From: an uncultured Blautia sp.
Lineage (GTDB): Bacteria > Bacillota > Clostridia > Lachnospirales > Lachnospiraceae
Length of the DNA: 64,000 nucleotides
Reading direction: 5' to 3'
NCBI GenBank assembly: GCA_937893675.1
Contig: CALBGI010000062.1
Location: forward strand, 39,058 to 103,057
Part shown: positions 33,325 to 41,122 of the stretch, in pieces
How the letters are laid out: every line of letters begins with the position of its first letter
Position numbering within the stretch: position 1 is the first letter of the stretch
The notes under the pieces: generated by a model
What the model saw: the letters and a program-made list of their open reading frames with translations, nothing else
The model's database searches: none
Told to the model about the DNA's origin: nothing
Program-made: the position numbers and the translations under genes

Positions 33325-34494
33325 ATGAAGAACAAAAAATTTTGGCAGGGAGCAGCAGCGGGCGGCGCAGTTACAGCGCTCCTGCTGCTGTTTGGGATTC
33401 GGATAACGGTCGGGGATGGGGTATTGGCAGACCCCGGCGTAATAAAGAAACTGTCCTATCTGGAACAGGTGATAGACCGGAATTATCTGGAGGAACCGGA
33501 AAAAGAAGAGCTGGAGGAAGGTCTTTACGCAGGCCTTCTCTACGGTCTGGGGGATCCGTATTCCTATTACTACACAGAAGAGGAGTACGAGGAGGAAAGC
33601 TCTGCGACAGAGGGCGCTTACGTGGGAGTCGGCGTGGCGCTGCAGAAGAACCCCGAGGGCGGCGTCCGGGTAGTGGAATGCTACGAAGGAGGGCCGGCAG
33701 AAAAGGCGGGAGTGAAGGCAGAGGATATCATAAGCGCTGTTGACGGCGTGGATGTGACAGAAATGGAAACCTCGGAGGTGGTGGACCTTGTGCAGGAGAG
33801 CAGCAAAGAAGCCGTCACGCTTACGGTGCACCGCCAGGATGTGGAAGAACCGCTTTCTTTTTCCGTGGAAATCACAGATGTGGAGCTTCCCACGGTCTTT
33901 CCGGAGATGCTGGACGAAAATACCGGCTATATCCGTATCAGCAGCTTCAGCGGAGTGACCTGCGAGCAGTATCAGGAAGCGTTCGCGCAGCTTTCCGAGG
34001 CGGGAATGGAGCAACTGATCATAGACCTGCGGGGAAATCCGGGAGGCCTTCTGACTTCAGTCTGTGACATTTTGCGGGAAATTTTGCCGGAGGGGCTCAT
34101 TGTGTACACCGAGGATAAGTACGGCAACAGGGAGGAATATACCTGTGACGGGGAACATCCTCTCGGGATGCCGCTGGCAGTGCTGGTAAACGAGGCAAGC
34201 GCCAGCGCCTCCGAGATTTTTGCAGGCGCAGTGCAGGATTATGGCATTGGAACCATCGTGGGAACGAACACCTACGGAAAAGGCGTGGTGCAGGCCATTC
34301 TTCCGCTGGAAGACAAAAGCGCGGTGAAGCTGACGGTTTCCCGCTATTATACGCCAAAGGGAAACAGCATTCATGAGAAAGGGATCGCGCCGGATGTGGA
34401 GGTGCGGCTTGACAGCGAGCTGCTGAACAAAGAAGAAATCAGCCATGAGGAAGATAATCAGCTTCAGGCTGCCCGGAAAGTTCTGGGCAGCTGA
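33325..34494 (+). CDS. S41-family carboxy-terminal processing protease
   Basis: CtpA-like enzymes cleave exported proteins near their C-termini. The 389-residue protein has an N-terminal membrane anchor (about 8-28), a PDZ domain (about 95-180: GVGVALQKNPEGGVRVVECY) and the S41 core with NEASASASEIFAGAVQDYG (nucleophile Ser) and GTNTYGKGVVQ (catalytic Lys). It follows ftsX closely, and its terminator begins inside the coding region. Linkage suggests a role in cell-wall hydrolase control; that is inference. Confidence 0.93.
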   Translation: MKNKKFWQGAAAGGAVTALLLLFGIRITVGDGVLADPGVIKKLSYLEQVIDRNYLEEPEKEELEEGLYAGLLYGLGDPYSYYYTEEEYEEESSATEGAYVGVGVALQKNPEGGVRVVECYEGGPAEKAGVKAEDIISAVDGVDVTEMETSEVVDLVQESSKEAVTLTVHRQDVEEPLSFSVEITDVELPTVFPEMLDENTGYIRISSFSGVTCEQYQEAFAQLSEAGMEQLIIDLRGNPGGLLTSVCDILREILPEGLIVYTEDKYGNREEYTCDGEHPLGMPLAVLVNEASASASEIFAGAVQDYGIGTIVGTNTYGKGVVQAILPLEDKSAVKLTVSRYYTPKGNSIHEKGIAPDVEVRLDSELLNKEEISHEEDNQLQAARKVLGS

Positions 34495-34505
34495 GGCTGT
34501 TTTTT
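34461..34505 (+). terminator. Terminator overlapping the end of the S41 protease gene
   Basis: GCTGCCC (34468-34474) pairs with GGGCAGC (34485-34491), extended outward by GCTTCA/TGAGGC (34461-34466, 34492-34497); TTTTTT follows. The stop codon TGA is part of the stem. Confidence 0.85.
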
Positions 34506-34506
34506 C

Positions 34507-34535
34507 TTGCATTGAAAGGGACAAAATGGTATCAT
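34507..34535 (+). promoter_or_regulatory. Promoter of the DegV-family gene
   Basis: TTGCAT (34507-34512) and TATCAT (34530-34535) are 17 bp apart, 41 bp before the start codon. Confidence 0.6.
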
Positions 34536-34576
34536 TTAAGGCGGAAACACATTGACAGAAAATGGAGGGAGTCCAA

Positions 34577-35446
34577 ATGAGAGATTATGTGATCACCACG
34601 GATGACAATTCAGATCTGCCCCAGGAATTTTTCCGGGAGCATGGCGTAGGATGCGCATATTTTAGTTACTATATTGACGATAAGCATTATACATACGGCA
34701 ATTTTTTACCGGTGAAGGAGTTCTATGACCGTATGAGAAATGGTTCTCTGCCCACAACGGCCCAGGTGAATCCGGAGGATGTGAGAAATCTGATGGAGCC
34801 TTACCTGAAAGAGGGAAAGGATGTGCTTCACATTGCCTTTTCTTCCGGACTGAGCGGAGGATATAACAGCGCGCGGATCGCGGCGGAGGAACTCAGAGAA
34901 GAGTATCCGGAGCGCACGATCACAGTGGTAGATTCCCTGGGAGCATCTCTGGGGGAGGGGCTTTTGGTCTATCTGGCGCAGATGAAAAAAGAGGCCGGCG
35001 AGGACATGGAGAGCGTGGCCAAATGGACAGAGGAAAACAAGAACCATATCGTTCATCTGTTTACCGTAGATGACCTGAACCACCTGCACAGAGGCGGACG
35101 CGTGTCCAAGACCACAGCCGTTGTGGGAAGCATGCTGAACATCAAACCAGTGCTTCATGTGGATGAGGAAGGCAAGCTGGTTGCCATCGGTAAGGTGCGA
35201 GGCCGCAAAAAAGCGCTTCTGGAGCTGGTGAAGCTCATGGACGAGCACATTGGAAGCTACAAGGCAGGCTGCGATACCATTTTTATCAGTCATGGAGACT
35301 GTCAGGAGGACGCAGAGTTTGTAGTGAATAAAATCAAAGAGAAATATAATCTGAAAACGGTGATGATGAATTATGTGGGCGCAACCATTGGCTCTCATTC
35401 CGGACCGGGAACCGTTGCCCTGTTCTTTGCGGGTGATGTAAAATAA
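34577..35446 (+). CDS. DegV-family fatty-acid-binding protein
   Basis: DegV/FakB proteins bind fatty acids and, with the FakA kinase, deliver acyl phosphate for lipid synthesis. The 289 residues show the family start VITTDDNSDLPQEFF, the TSQV-like loop LPTTAQVNPED, FSSGLSGGYNSA, and the C-terminal GATIGSHSGPGTVALFF. ATG 34577 follows GGAGGGAGTCCAA; the ATG at 34562 overlaps that site. No FakA gene is present in the window, so the specific partner is unknown. Confidence 0.9.
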   Translation: MRDYVITTDDNSDLPQEFFREHGVGCAYFSYYIDDKHYTYGNFLPVKEFYDRMRNGSLPTTAQVNPEDVRNLMEPYLKEGKDVLHIAFSSGLSGGYNSARIAAEELREEYPERTITVVDSLGASLGEGLLVYLAQMKKEAGEDMESVAKWTEENKNHIVHLFTVDDLNHLHRGGRVSKTTAVVGSMLNIKPVLHVDEEGKLVAIGKVRGRKKALLELVKLMDEHIGSYKAGCDTIFISHGDCQEDAEFVVNKIKEKYNLKTVMMNYVGATIGSHSGPGTVALFFAGDVK

Positions 35447-35469
35447 AACCCTCTGACTGTGCAGAGGAC

Positions 35470-35506
35470 AAAAAAGCGAAGTGTGAAAATTCACACTTCG
35501 TTTTTT
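35470..35506. terminator. Bidirectional terminator between the DegV and alarmone synthetase genes
   Basis: CGAAGTGTGAA (35477-35487) and TTCACACTTCG (35490-35500) form a perfect 11-bp stem flanked by AAAAAA on the left and TTTTTT on the right. It serves both converging genes. Confidence 0.93.
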
Positions 35507-36183
35507 CGTTCTATCATATTTCGGATGGACTGCATACGCTCGTCCAGAGCGGCGCTTACCTCGGCACATTCCCAGAGCTCCCGGGAGGTTTTCTGAAGGA
35601 TGTCTTCCTCCACATTTTTTTTGTAACGCATACGGTGTTCCAGGTTGGCCCAGAATTCCATGGCAATGGTGCGAAGCTGCACCTCCACCTTCATGAGCCG
35701 TTTCTCATTCTGGAGAAAGATCGGAATCTGGATGATGAGATGAAGGCTGCGGTAGCCGTTGGGCTTGGGATGCTTGATGTAATCCTTGGTCTCCAGAAGC
35801 TCAATGTCATCCTGCTGGATGAGGCAGTCGGCCAGCATGTAAATATCGTCCACAAAGGAACAGATGACACGGACACCTGCCACATCGTTAAGGTTGTTTT
35901 CAATAGAGTCGAGGGTCAGGGGCAGTTCCCGGCGCTTTAATTTTCCACGGATGCTTTCCGGAGATTTGAGCCTTGTCTTGATGCTCTCGATGGGATTGCG
36001 TTCTTTTTGGAGAGAGAGCTGTTCGTCCAGGACCCGGAATTTTGTTTCCACCTCCATGATCGCACAGCGGTAGCGAGCCATCATTTCCTGCGCGGAGGCC
36101 AGCTGTTCCTGTGCGTTTTCCAGAGAGTTGCAGCCTAGAATTCCCAGCAGCTGTGCCGGGAAGAAATTTTCTTCTTTTTTCAT
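35491..36183 (-). CDS. Small alarmone synthetase (RelQ-like GTP pyrophosphokinase)
   Basis: This enzyme transfers pyrophosphate from ATP to GTP or GDP, making (p)ppGpp without a hydrolase domain. The 230 residues contain the RelA/SpoT synthetase core: IESIKTRLKSPESIRGKLKR, DVAGVRVICSF, KHPKPNGYRSLHLII and VEVQLRTIAMEFWANLEH, with the acidic EVQ and the tyrosine of GYRSLH that stacks on GTP. N- and C-terminal helices surround it. It lies 29 bp downstream of a Crp/Fnr-type gene on the same strand. The ATG follows AGAAAAGAGGATTTCC. Confidence 0.9.
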   Translation of the reverse strand: MKKEENFFPAQLLGILGCNSLENAQEQLASAQEMMARYRCAIMEVETKFRVLDEQLSLQKERNPIESIKTRLKSPESIRGKLKRRELPLTLDSIENNLNDVAGVRVICSFVDDIYMLADCLIQQDDIELLETKDYIKHPKPNGYRSLHLIIQIPIFLQNEKRLMKVEVQLRTIAMEFWANLEHRMRYKKNVEEDILQKTSRELWECAEVSAALDERMQSIRNMIERKNEV

Positions 36184-36212
36184 GGGAAATCCTCTTTTCT
36201 GATGTCAGTCGT

Positions 36213-36911
36213 TTATTTTGCCCGTTCGGCCGCAAGGGCATCCTGCGCCAGAGAAAGCTGCTCAAGATCCAGAGTAACCTTTCCTTTGCGAATGCCGATG
36301 AGGCCGTCGGATTTTAGCTTGGTAATGGTACGGTTGATGGTTTTGACCGTCATGCCCAGTTCTTCGCGGATCCCCTCCCTTGTCTTTTTGAGGGTGATCT
36401 CTCCCAGATGGTCAATGTCGTGGCTTAAAGCGTATTTTACCAGATAATCCAGGAAGAGGAAAGTGGGCGGATAAAAAAGTTTGGCTCCCCGGTTGTAGGA
36501 AGAGCGGTAAAGCTTGTAAGCGATCTTGTGGGAAACCAGGCGCAGAAAATGGATATCCCTGGAAATCCACATTTCAAAATCCGCTCTGGAGATCAGAAAT
36601 ACCACACACTCTGTCAGCGTTTCAATGGTGACAGAGGTTTTTTCTTTGCCGGCAAGGATCGTAACCTCGCCGATAAAGTCGATGGCTTCGTTTTTTTCGA
36701 TCATGAATACGTTGCCGTTTTCAAATTCGTTGATCACCCGGTGATCGCCGCTGCAGACAATGCCAAAATAATTGAGGGGATAATCCTTCTGGTGAATGAT
36801 GGTTCCGGGGGCATAGGTGCGGATCGTGTAGCGGTTATGAAGCTCCGGCGGCATGTATTCAAAATAGGTTTTTACATCGGGAAAGCGCGCGATCAGTTCA
36901 TCCAGATTCAT
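36213..36911 (-). CDS. Crp/Fnr-family transcriptional regulator
   Basis: The 232-residue protein has a cyclic-nucleotide-binding-type domain (about 10-140, IRTYAPGTIIHQKDYPLNYFG ... AIDFIGEVTILAG) and a C-terminal Crp helix-turn-helix (about 165-225, TREGIREELGMTVKTINRTITKLKSDGLI). The residues usual for cAMP phosphate binding are not obvious, and no iron-sulfur Cys set is seen, so the ligand is unknown. Start ATG 36911 follows AGGAGGCCTTCC. It is probably co-transcribed with the alarmone synthetase gene, behind a leader with two long repeats. Confidence 0.88.
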   Translation of the reverse strand: MNLDELIARFPDVKTYFEYMPPELHNRYTIRTYAPGTIIHQKDYPLNYFGIVCSGDHRVINEFENGNVFMIEKNEAIDFIGEVTILAGKEKTSVTIETLTECVVFLISRADFEMWISRDIHFLRLVSHKIAYKLYRSSYNRGAKLFYPPTFLFLDYLVKYALSHDIDHLGEITLKKTREGIREELGMTVKTINRTITKLKSDGLIGIRKGKVTLDLEQLSLAQDALAAERAK

Positions 36912-36954
36912 GGAAGGCCTCCTGCGGGGTGTTTTAAATTCCTTAAGTGTCTTT

Positions 36955-37007
36955 TATAAATTCACACGAAATTCATTCTGCGCCTTTGGCTTGAATTCAT
37001 TAAGTGT
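36955..37007 (-). repeat. 53-bp direct repeat, copy 1
   Basis: This copy matches 37072-37124 at 51 of 53 positions. It starts TATAAATTCACAC and ends TTGAATTCATTAAGTGT on the plus strand. The two differences are at CACAC(G/T)AAA and GCGCC(T/G)TTGG. Confidence 0.9.
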
Positions 37008-37071
37008 CACGGGAAATACCGTGGACACTAAGCTCGGTGTTCGCATCGATCGACCTCGCTAAGTGTCCAGG

Positions 37072-37124
37072 TATAAATTCACACTAAATTCATTCTGCGC
37101 CGTTGGCTTGAATTCATTAAGTGT
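37072..37124 (-). repeat. 53-bp direct repeat, copy 2
   Basis: This is the second copy of the repeat at 36955-37007, 64 bp away. It is followed directly by the putative minus-strand -10 element TATAAT (37129-37134). Confidence 0.9.
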
Positions 37125-37260
37125 TCATATTATACCATATTTTTTTGCTTTTTTCTGCAAAAAGCGCCATTTGTCCTTTTTTCTTTTGCGGAAATTTTTT
37201 ATCATAAGCACAACAGGAAACCTCTCCTGAACGAAAAAGGAAAGAGCAAAGGAGGACAAC

Positions 37261-38142
37261 ATGAAGCAGGAAAGTTATCTGTACACCGGCCTTGGGGAAA
37301 GGCTCAGAAAGGAATGGAAGATCTATTTTGCCGCTTTTTTGTTTATCATCATTGCGGACGGCATCGGTCAGATCAAAATTCCCATGGGGCCGGGAACGCT
37401 GATCTTATTTCCCATTTTTTATTCGATTCTCATGGGGATCATCACTGGTCCGCAGGTTCTGAAAATTTTTAAAAAGCCGCAGGTGAAGGCTGCGTCAAAA
37501 CTGGTCATCGTGTGTATCTGCCCCTTTATCGCAAAGCTTGGGATCAACGCAGGTGCGAGCATCGAGACAGTGCTTTCGGCAGGGCCGGCGCTTCTTCTGC
37601 AGGAGTTCGGAAATCTCGGCACCATCTTTTTGTCTCTGCCCATTGCCATTTTGCTGGGAATGAAGCGGGAGTCCGTGGGGGCCTGTCACTCCATCAACCG
37701 GGAGACGAATCTTGCGCTGATGCAGGATATGTTCGGGCCGGAAAGTCCGGAGGCCAGAGGAAGTCTGTCAGTCTACATCATCGGCGGCATGGTGGGCACC
37801 ATATTTTTTGGCTTTATGGCAACGGTAGTGGCTTCTACAGGGCTGTTTCACCCTTATTCGCTGGGAATGGCTTCCGGTGTGGGTGCGGGGATCATGATGG
37901 CGTCGGCTACGGCAAGTCTCTCGGAAATGTATCCTGCCATGGCTACGGAAATCGCGGCTCTGGCAAGTACCAGTGAAACCATTTCCGGTATTGACGGGAT
38001 CTATATGGCAATGTTTATCGGCGTGCCGTTGTGCAACTGGCTGTACAGAGTGTTGGAGCCGCGTCTGGGCCCGGTTCATGACAGACTGGCACAGAAATTC
38101 AGAAAATCAGGGAAGAAACAAGAAGATTCCCGGGAAGCATAA
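37261..38142 (+). CDS. DUF3100-type multi-pass membrane protein
   Basis: The 293-residue protein has about eight or nine hydrophobic helices and a basic C-terminal tail (KFRKSGKKQEDSREA). The segments ADGIGQIKIPMGPGTLILFPIFYSIL and GVGAGIMMASATASLSEMYP recall DUF3100 proteins, a family of unknown function suspected to be transporters. It is followed 18 bp later by a second membrane protein and then an amidohydrolase, so import or export of the amidohydrolase substrate is a reasonable guess. The ATG follows AAAGGAGGACAAC. Confidence 0.7.
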   Translation: MKQESYLYTGLGERLRKEWKIYFAAFLFIIIADGIGQIKIPMGPGTLILFPIFYSILMGIITGPQVLKIFKKPQVKAASKLVIVCICPFIAKLGINAGASIETVLSAGPALLLQEFGNLGTIFLSLPIAILLGMKRESVGACHSINRETNLALMQDMFGPESPEARGSLSVYIIGGMVGTIFFGFMATVVASTGLFHPYSLGMASGVGAGIMMASATASLSEMYPAMATEIAALASTSETISGIDGIYMAMFIGVPLCNWLYRVLEPRLGPVHDRLAQKFRKSGKKQEDSREA

Positions 38143-38160
38143 AAATCAGGAGGAACAGCG

Positions 38161-38607
38161 ATGCGATATGTTGAGTGGATTGTAATGTTTGTGGTGGCAG
38201 GGCTTGGAATTGCGCTGGCAAATTTTGTGGGCTTTCAGGTGAGCTTTATGGATTCTCTTCCGGGAATCGCGATCCTGCTGCTGATTTCTCTCGCAGCAGT
38301 AGTGGTCAGCAAGGTCGTTCCCATCAAGCTTCCGGTGATTGTGTACTGTTCTCTCATAGGGCTTCTTGTGGCCTCCCCGCTGTGTCCGGCGCGGGAGTAT
38401 GTCATCGAGGCGGCGGGAAAGATCAATTTTACTGCGCCTCTTACCATGGTTGGAGCCTATGCGGGAATTTCCATCAGCGACAAGCTGAAGGAGTTTGTGC
38501 GTCAGGGCTGGAAAATGCTTCTGATCGCGGCTCTTGTTATGGTGGGAACCTTTGTGGCTTCCGCCACCATTTCTCAGATAACCTTATCTTTGACAAATGT
38601 AATTTAA
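38161..38607 (+). CDS. Small membrane protein linked to the DUF3100 gene
   Basis: This 148-residue protein has four to five predicted membrane helices (about 5-22, 33-50, 54-71, 90-106 and 118-138) and almost no soluble part. I do not recognise a specific family. Its position directly after the DUF3100 gene (18 bp) and before the amidohydrolase (12 bp) suggests that the two membrane proteins form one transporter. The ATG follows CAGGAGGAACAGCG. Confidence 0.7.
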   Translation: MRYVEWIVMFVVAGLGIALANFVGFQVSFMDSLPGIAILLLISLAAVVVSKVVPIKLPVIVYCSLIGLLVASPLCPAREYVIEAAGKINFTAPLTMVGAYAGISISDKLKEFVRQGWKMLLIAALVMVGTFVASATISQITLSLTNVI

Positions 38608-38619
38608 AGGCGGTTTGTT

Positions 38620-39945
38620 ATGAACAGCAAAATCAACTGTGATGTATGGATACGGCATACCTCCTGCCTTATGGAGGATATGACGGTGGCTGCAGATATG
38701 GCGCTCGTCATAAAAGACGGAAAAATTCTGGCTGTGGAAAAAGAGGGACAAAACAGCTATGAGGCTGCAGAGACTGTGGATGGCAGAGACCGGCTGTTCC
38801 TTCCGGGACTGGTGGACTGCCATATGCACACCGGGCAGCAGCTTCTGAAAGGCGCTGTCCTGGACGAGCTTCCCATGATATGGACGAGGATCATGCTTCC
38901 TTTTGAGAGCACACTCACACCGGAAAAAATGAAGCTGAGCGCCTCCCTTGCAGCACTTGAAATGATAAAAAACGGAACTACGGGCTTTGTGGAATCCGGC
39001 GGATATTTTATGGAGGAAGCAGGAGAGGTGTATGCAAAATCCGGGCTTCGCGGAGCGCTGTCCTGCTCCGGTATGGACAAAGGAAACCTTCCGGATTCCA
39101 TACGCCAGGGAACAGAGGAGGTGCTGGCATCAGAAGAGCGACTGTTTGAACGCTTCCATGGAAGGGGAAATCTCAAGGTCTACTATTCCCTGCGGGCTCT
39201 TATGAACTGCAGCGAAGCGCTGATCCGGGAATCATCCGCTGAGGCGAAACGGAGGGGAACCTTTTTGCAGGCCCATATGAACGAGTATGCAGGAGAGGTG
39301 AATTACACCCTGGAGCAGTACCGGAAGCGTCCGGTGGAATATCTGGAGGAGCTGGGGGCTTTGGGCGCACATTTTGTGGCTGCTCATGGAATCCTGCTTT
39401 CGGCGCGGGAACAAAAGCTTCTGGCGCAGGCAGGCGCCAAGGTGGTGCACTGCCCTTTCAGCAACTGCGGAAAAGGAGTTCCCGATACGCCGGGGCTTCT
39501 GGAGCGCGGTGTCTGCGTAGGTCTGGGGACGGACGGAGCAGCCCATGGAGGATTAAGTCTGTGGAATGAGATGCGGATTTTCCGTTCTGTGATGAATGCG
39601 GTGCGGGGTGTCCAAAATGCAGACCCTGCTGTGATGCCTGCAAAAACCATTCTTTCCATGGCAGCAAAAAACGGTGCGGAAATTCTTGGGGAAGCGGGAC
39701 GCCTTGGGGTGATAAAAGCTGGATACCATGCGGATCTGATTTCCATTGACTGGACAAAGCCCCATCTTATGCCAACGGCAAATCCGGTCAATACTTTGCT
39801 GGAATGTGTCACCGGGGGAGATGTGGCGGATGTTATGGCTGCGGGAAACTTTCTTATGCGAGACCGACAGGTGCTGACTCTGGATGAGGAGCATATTTTG
39901 TGGCAGGCAAAAAAATATATGGAAACAGGGGAGGTGGGCGCATGA
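38620..39945 (+). CDS. Amidohydrolase / aminohydrolase (SsnA/TrzN-like)
   Basis: The 441-residue protein belongs to the metal-dependent amidohydrolase superfamily that deaminates N-heterocycles such as purines, thio-adenosines or guanine derivatives. Metal ligands are seen in LPGLVDCHMHTGQ (His68, His70), a conserved HGI histidine in VAAHGILLS, and the Asp of GLGTDGAAHGG. CPFSNCGKGVPDTPGLLERG fits the chlorohydrolase/deaminase branch. Specific substrate unknown. It lies within the DUF3100-TauE operon and its stop overlaps the next start (ATGA). Confidence 0.85.
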   Translation: MNSKINCDVWIRHTSCLMEDMTVAADMALVIKDGKILAVEKEGQNSYEAAETVDGRDRLFLPGLVDCHMHTGQQLLKGAVLDELPMIWTRIMLPFESTLTPEKMKLSASLAALEMIKNGTTGFVESGGYFMEEAGEVYAKSGLRGALSCSGMDKGNLPDSIRQGTEEVLASEERLFERFHGRGNLKVYYSLRALMNCSEALIRESSAEAKRRGTFLQAHMNEYAGEVNYTLEQYRKRPVEYLEELGALGAHFVAAHGILLSAREQKLLAQAGAKVVHCPFSNCGKGVPDTPGLLERGVCVGLGTDGAAHGGLSLWNEMRIFRSVMNAVRGVQNADPAVMPAKTILSMAAKNGAEILGEAGRLGVIKAGYHADLISIDWTKPHLMPTANPVNTLLECVTGGDVADVMAAGNFLMRDRQVLTLDEEHILWQAKKYMETGEVGA

Positions 39946-40757
39946 GCGGACTGAGTGCGGCGGTTCTTGCAGTGATCGGCCTGGCCAACGGCGTGATCGG
40001 TGCCTGTATCGGCATCTGCGGCATTGCGGGATTTCTGCTTCCCATGCTTTATACGGGGGCCCTGGGGTATGACGTAGACCGGGCGCTGGCCTACAGCTTC
40101 CTTGCCTTTTTGGTTTCCGGCTGTATTGGCTCTTTTTATTATCATAAACAGGGAAATCTGGATGTGTCCATGTCGGTGAAGCTGGGGGCAGGAAGCCTGA
40201 TCGGTGCAGTGCTGGGGGTGTTCCTTCAATCCTTCATTGCCAAGGATACAGTGAAGGTGATTCTCTATGTGGTCGTGCTGTTTTCCGGTTTGTCCATTCT
40301 TCTGCGGATGTGGAAGGAAAAGAAGTCCGCAGAGGAGACGCTGGACGCAAAGCAGGCCGGGGGCGGGACGGAAATCATTATAAAACAGAAGAAGCTTACG
40401 GATTCCATGGTCTTTCTTGTGGCACTGGGCGTGATAACCGGAGCCATCTGCTCTCTGTCAGGAGCCGGCGGTCCGGTTCTGGTGATGCCGCTTCTGGTGG
40501 TGTTCGGCGTGTCGGCCAGAGCTGCCGTGGGCGTTGCGCTTTTTGACTCCGTGTTTATTGCGGTTCCGGCCTGCGCGGGATATCTTTCCCGCATTGACTG
40601 GAAGGCTGCTTTCGGAGTATTGGCACTGATCGTGGCAACCCACGGCGTGGGTGTCTGGATGGGAAGCCGCGTGGCCTCCAGGGTGCCGGTGCGGGCACTG
40701 AAGCTGTTTGTTGGCGTATTTTCTGTGGGGCTTTCCATATATATGCTGGTATTTTGA
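39942..40757 (+). CDS. TauE/SafE-family permease
   Basis: TauE/SafE proteins export sulfite or organosulfur anions. The 271 residues contain about eight membrane helices with a charged cytoplasmic loop in the middle (MWKEKKSAEETLDAKQAGGG). GICGIAGFLLPML and SLSGAGGPVLVMPLLVVFGVS are the two repeated glycine-rich motifs of the family. ATG 39942 follows GGGGAGGTGGGCGC and overlaps the amidohydrolase stop by 4 bp. In this operon it may remove a product of the upstream enzyme. Confidence 0.87.
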   Translation: MSGLSAAVLAVIGLANGVIGACIGICGIAGFLLPMLYTGALGYDVDRALAYSFLAFLVSGCIGSFYYHKQGNLDVSMSVKLGAGSLIGAVLGVFLQSFIAKDTVKVILYVVVLFSGLSILLRMWKEKKSAEETLDAKQAGGGTEIIIKQKKLTDSMVFLVALGVITGAICSLSGAGGPVLVMPLLVVFGVSARAAVGVALFDSVFIAVPACAGYLSRIDWKAAFGVLALIVATHGVGVWMGSRVASRVPVRALKLFVGVFSVGLSIYMLVF

Positions 40758-40785
40758 AAAAGTTGTTGCAATTTACAAAGGATGC

Positions 40786-40814
40786 TTGCGTTTTCTTGAC
40801 AAAAAATATATAAT
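40786..40814 (+). promoter_or_regulatory. Promoter of the BFD-like gene
   Basis: TTGCGT (40786-40791) and a perfect TATAAT (40809-40814) are 17 bp apart. A TTGACA at 40796-40801 has no -10 at suitable distance. Confidence 0.5.
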
Positions 40815-40857
40815 TTAAAAGACTGAAATGATAGAAACATAAATGAGGTGACAGACT

Positions 40858-41049
40858 ATGAAAAGAGAAAAAACAGCATGCCATTGTAAAAATATCAGCT
40901 ATGGAATGATAGAAGACGCGATCCTTGCAGGGGCCGGAAGCTACGAAGAGGTGCAGGAGAAGCTGCGGTTTGGCACAGGATGCGGAAAATGCCGGGAATT
41001 TATCGGATATTTGATCCGGGATATTCTGGAAGAGCAAAAAGAAAAATAA
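40858..41049 (+). CDS. Stand-alone BFD-type [2Fe-2S] protein
   Basis: The 63-residue protein has the four-Cys pattern of bacterioferritin-associated ferredoxin: CHC (Cys8, Cys10) and GTGCGKCREF (Cys41, Cys44), with the helix IEDAILAGAGSYEEVQEKL between. The cluster pattern C-X-C ... C-X2-C binds [2Fe-2S]. No bacterioferritin or nitrite-reductase gene is near. The ATG follows AATGAGGTGACAGACT. It has its own promoter and terminator. Confidence 0.85.
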   Translation: MKREKTACHCKNISYGMIEDAILAGAGSYEEVQEKLRFGTGCGKCREFIGYLIRDILEEQKEK

Positions 41050-41082
41050 GAATAGCATATAGCATAGGCATCCGTACAGAGG

Positions 41083-41122
41083 ACTCCTGGGAGGTTGAGA
41101 GACTTTTCCCGGGAGTTTTTTT
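41083..41122 (+). terminator. Terminator after the BFD-like gene
   Basis: ACTCCTGGGA (41083-41092) pairs with TCCCGGGAGT (41107-41116) with one G-T pair, followed by TTTTTT. Confidence 0.88.

Larger units (their letters stand above)
36912..37260. other. Gene-free leader/spacer with long direct repeats
   Basis: No ORF of interest. It separates the Crp/Fnr gene (minus) from the DUF3100 gene (plus). It contains two 53-bp direct repeats, several AAGTGT motifs in both directions, and a bulged inverted repeat near 37003-37030 (AGTGTCACGG with CCGTGGACACT). A possible minus-strand -10 (TATAAT, 37129-37134) lies just beyond the second repeat, which would place both repeats in the leader RNA of the Crp/Fnr gene. 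The plus-strand gene has AAAGGAGGACAAC before its start. Confidence 0.6.

Noticed and set aside
36955..37124. Direct repeats considered as a CRISPR array
   Set aside because: There are only two copies, the unit (53 bp) and the gap (64 bp) are too long, and no cas genes are present.
40796..40814. TTGACA and TATAAT as one promoter
   Set aside because: The hexamers are only 7 bp apart; TTGCGT at 40786 with 17-bp spacing fits better.
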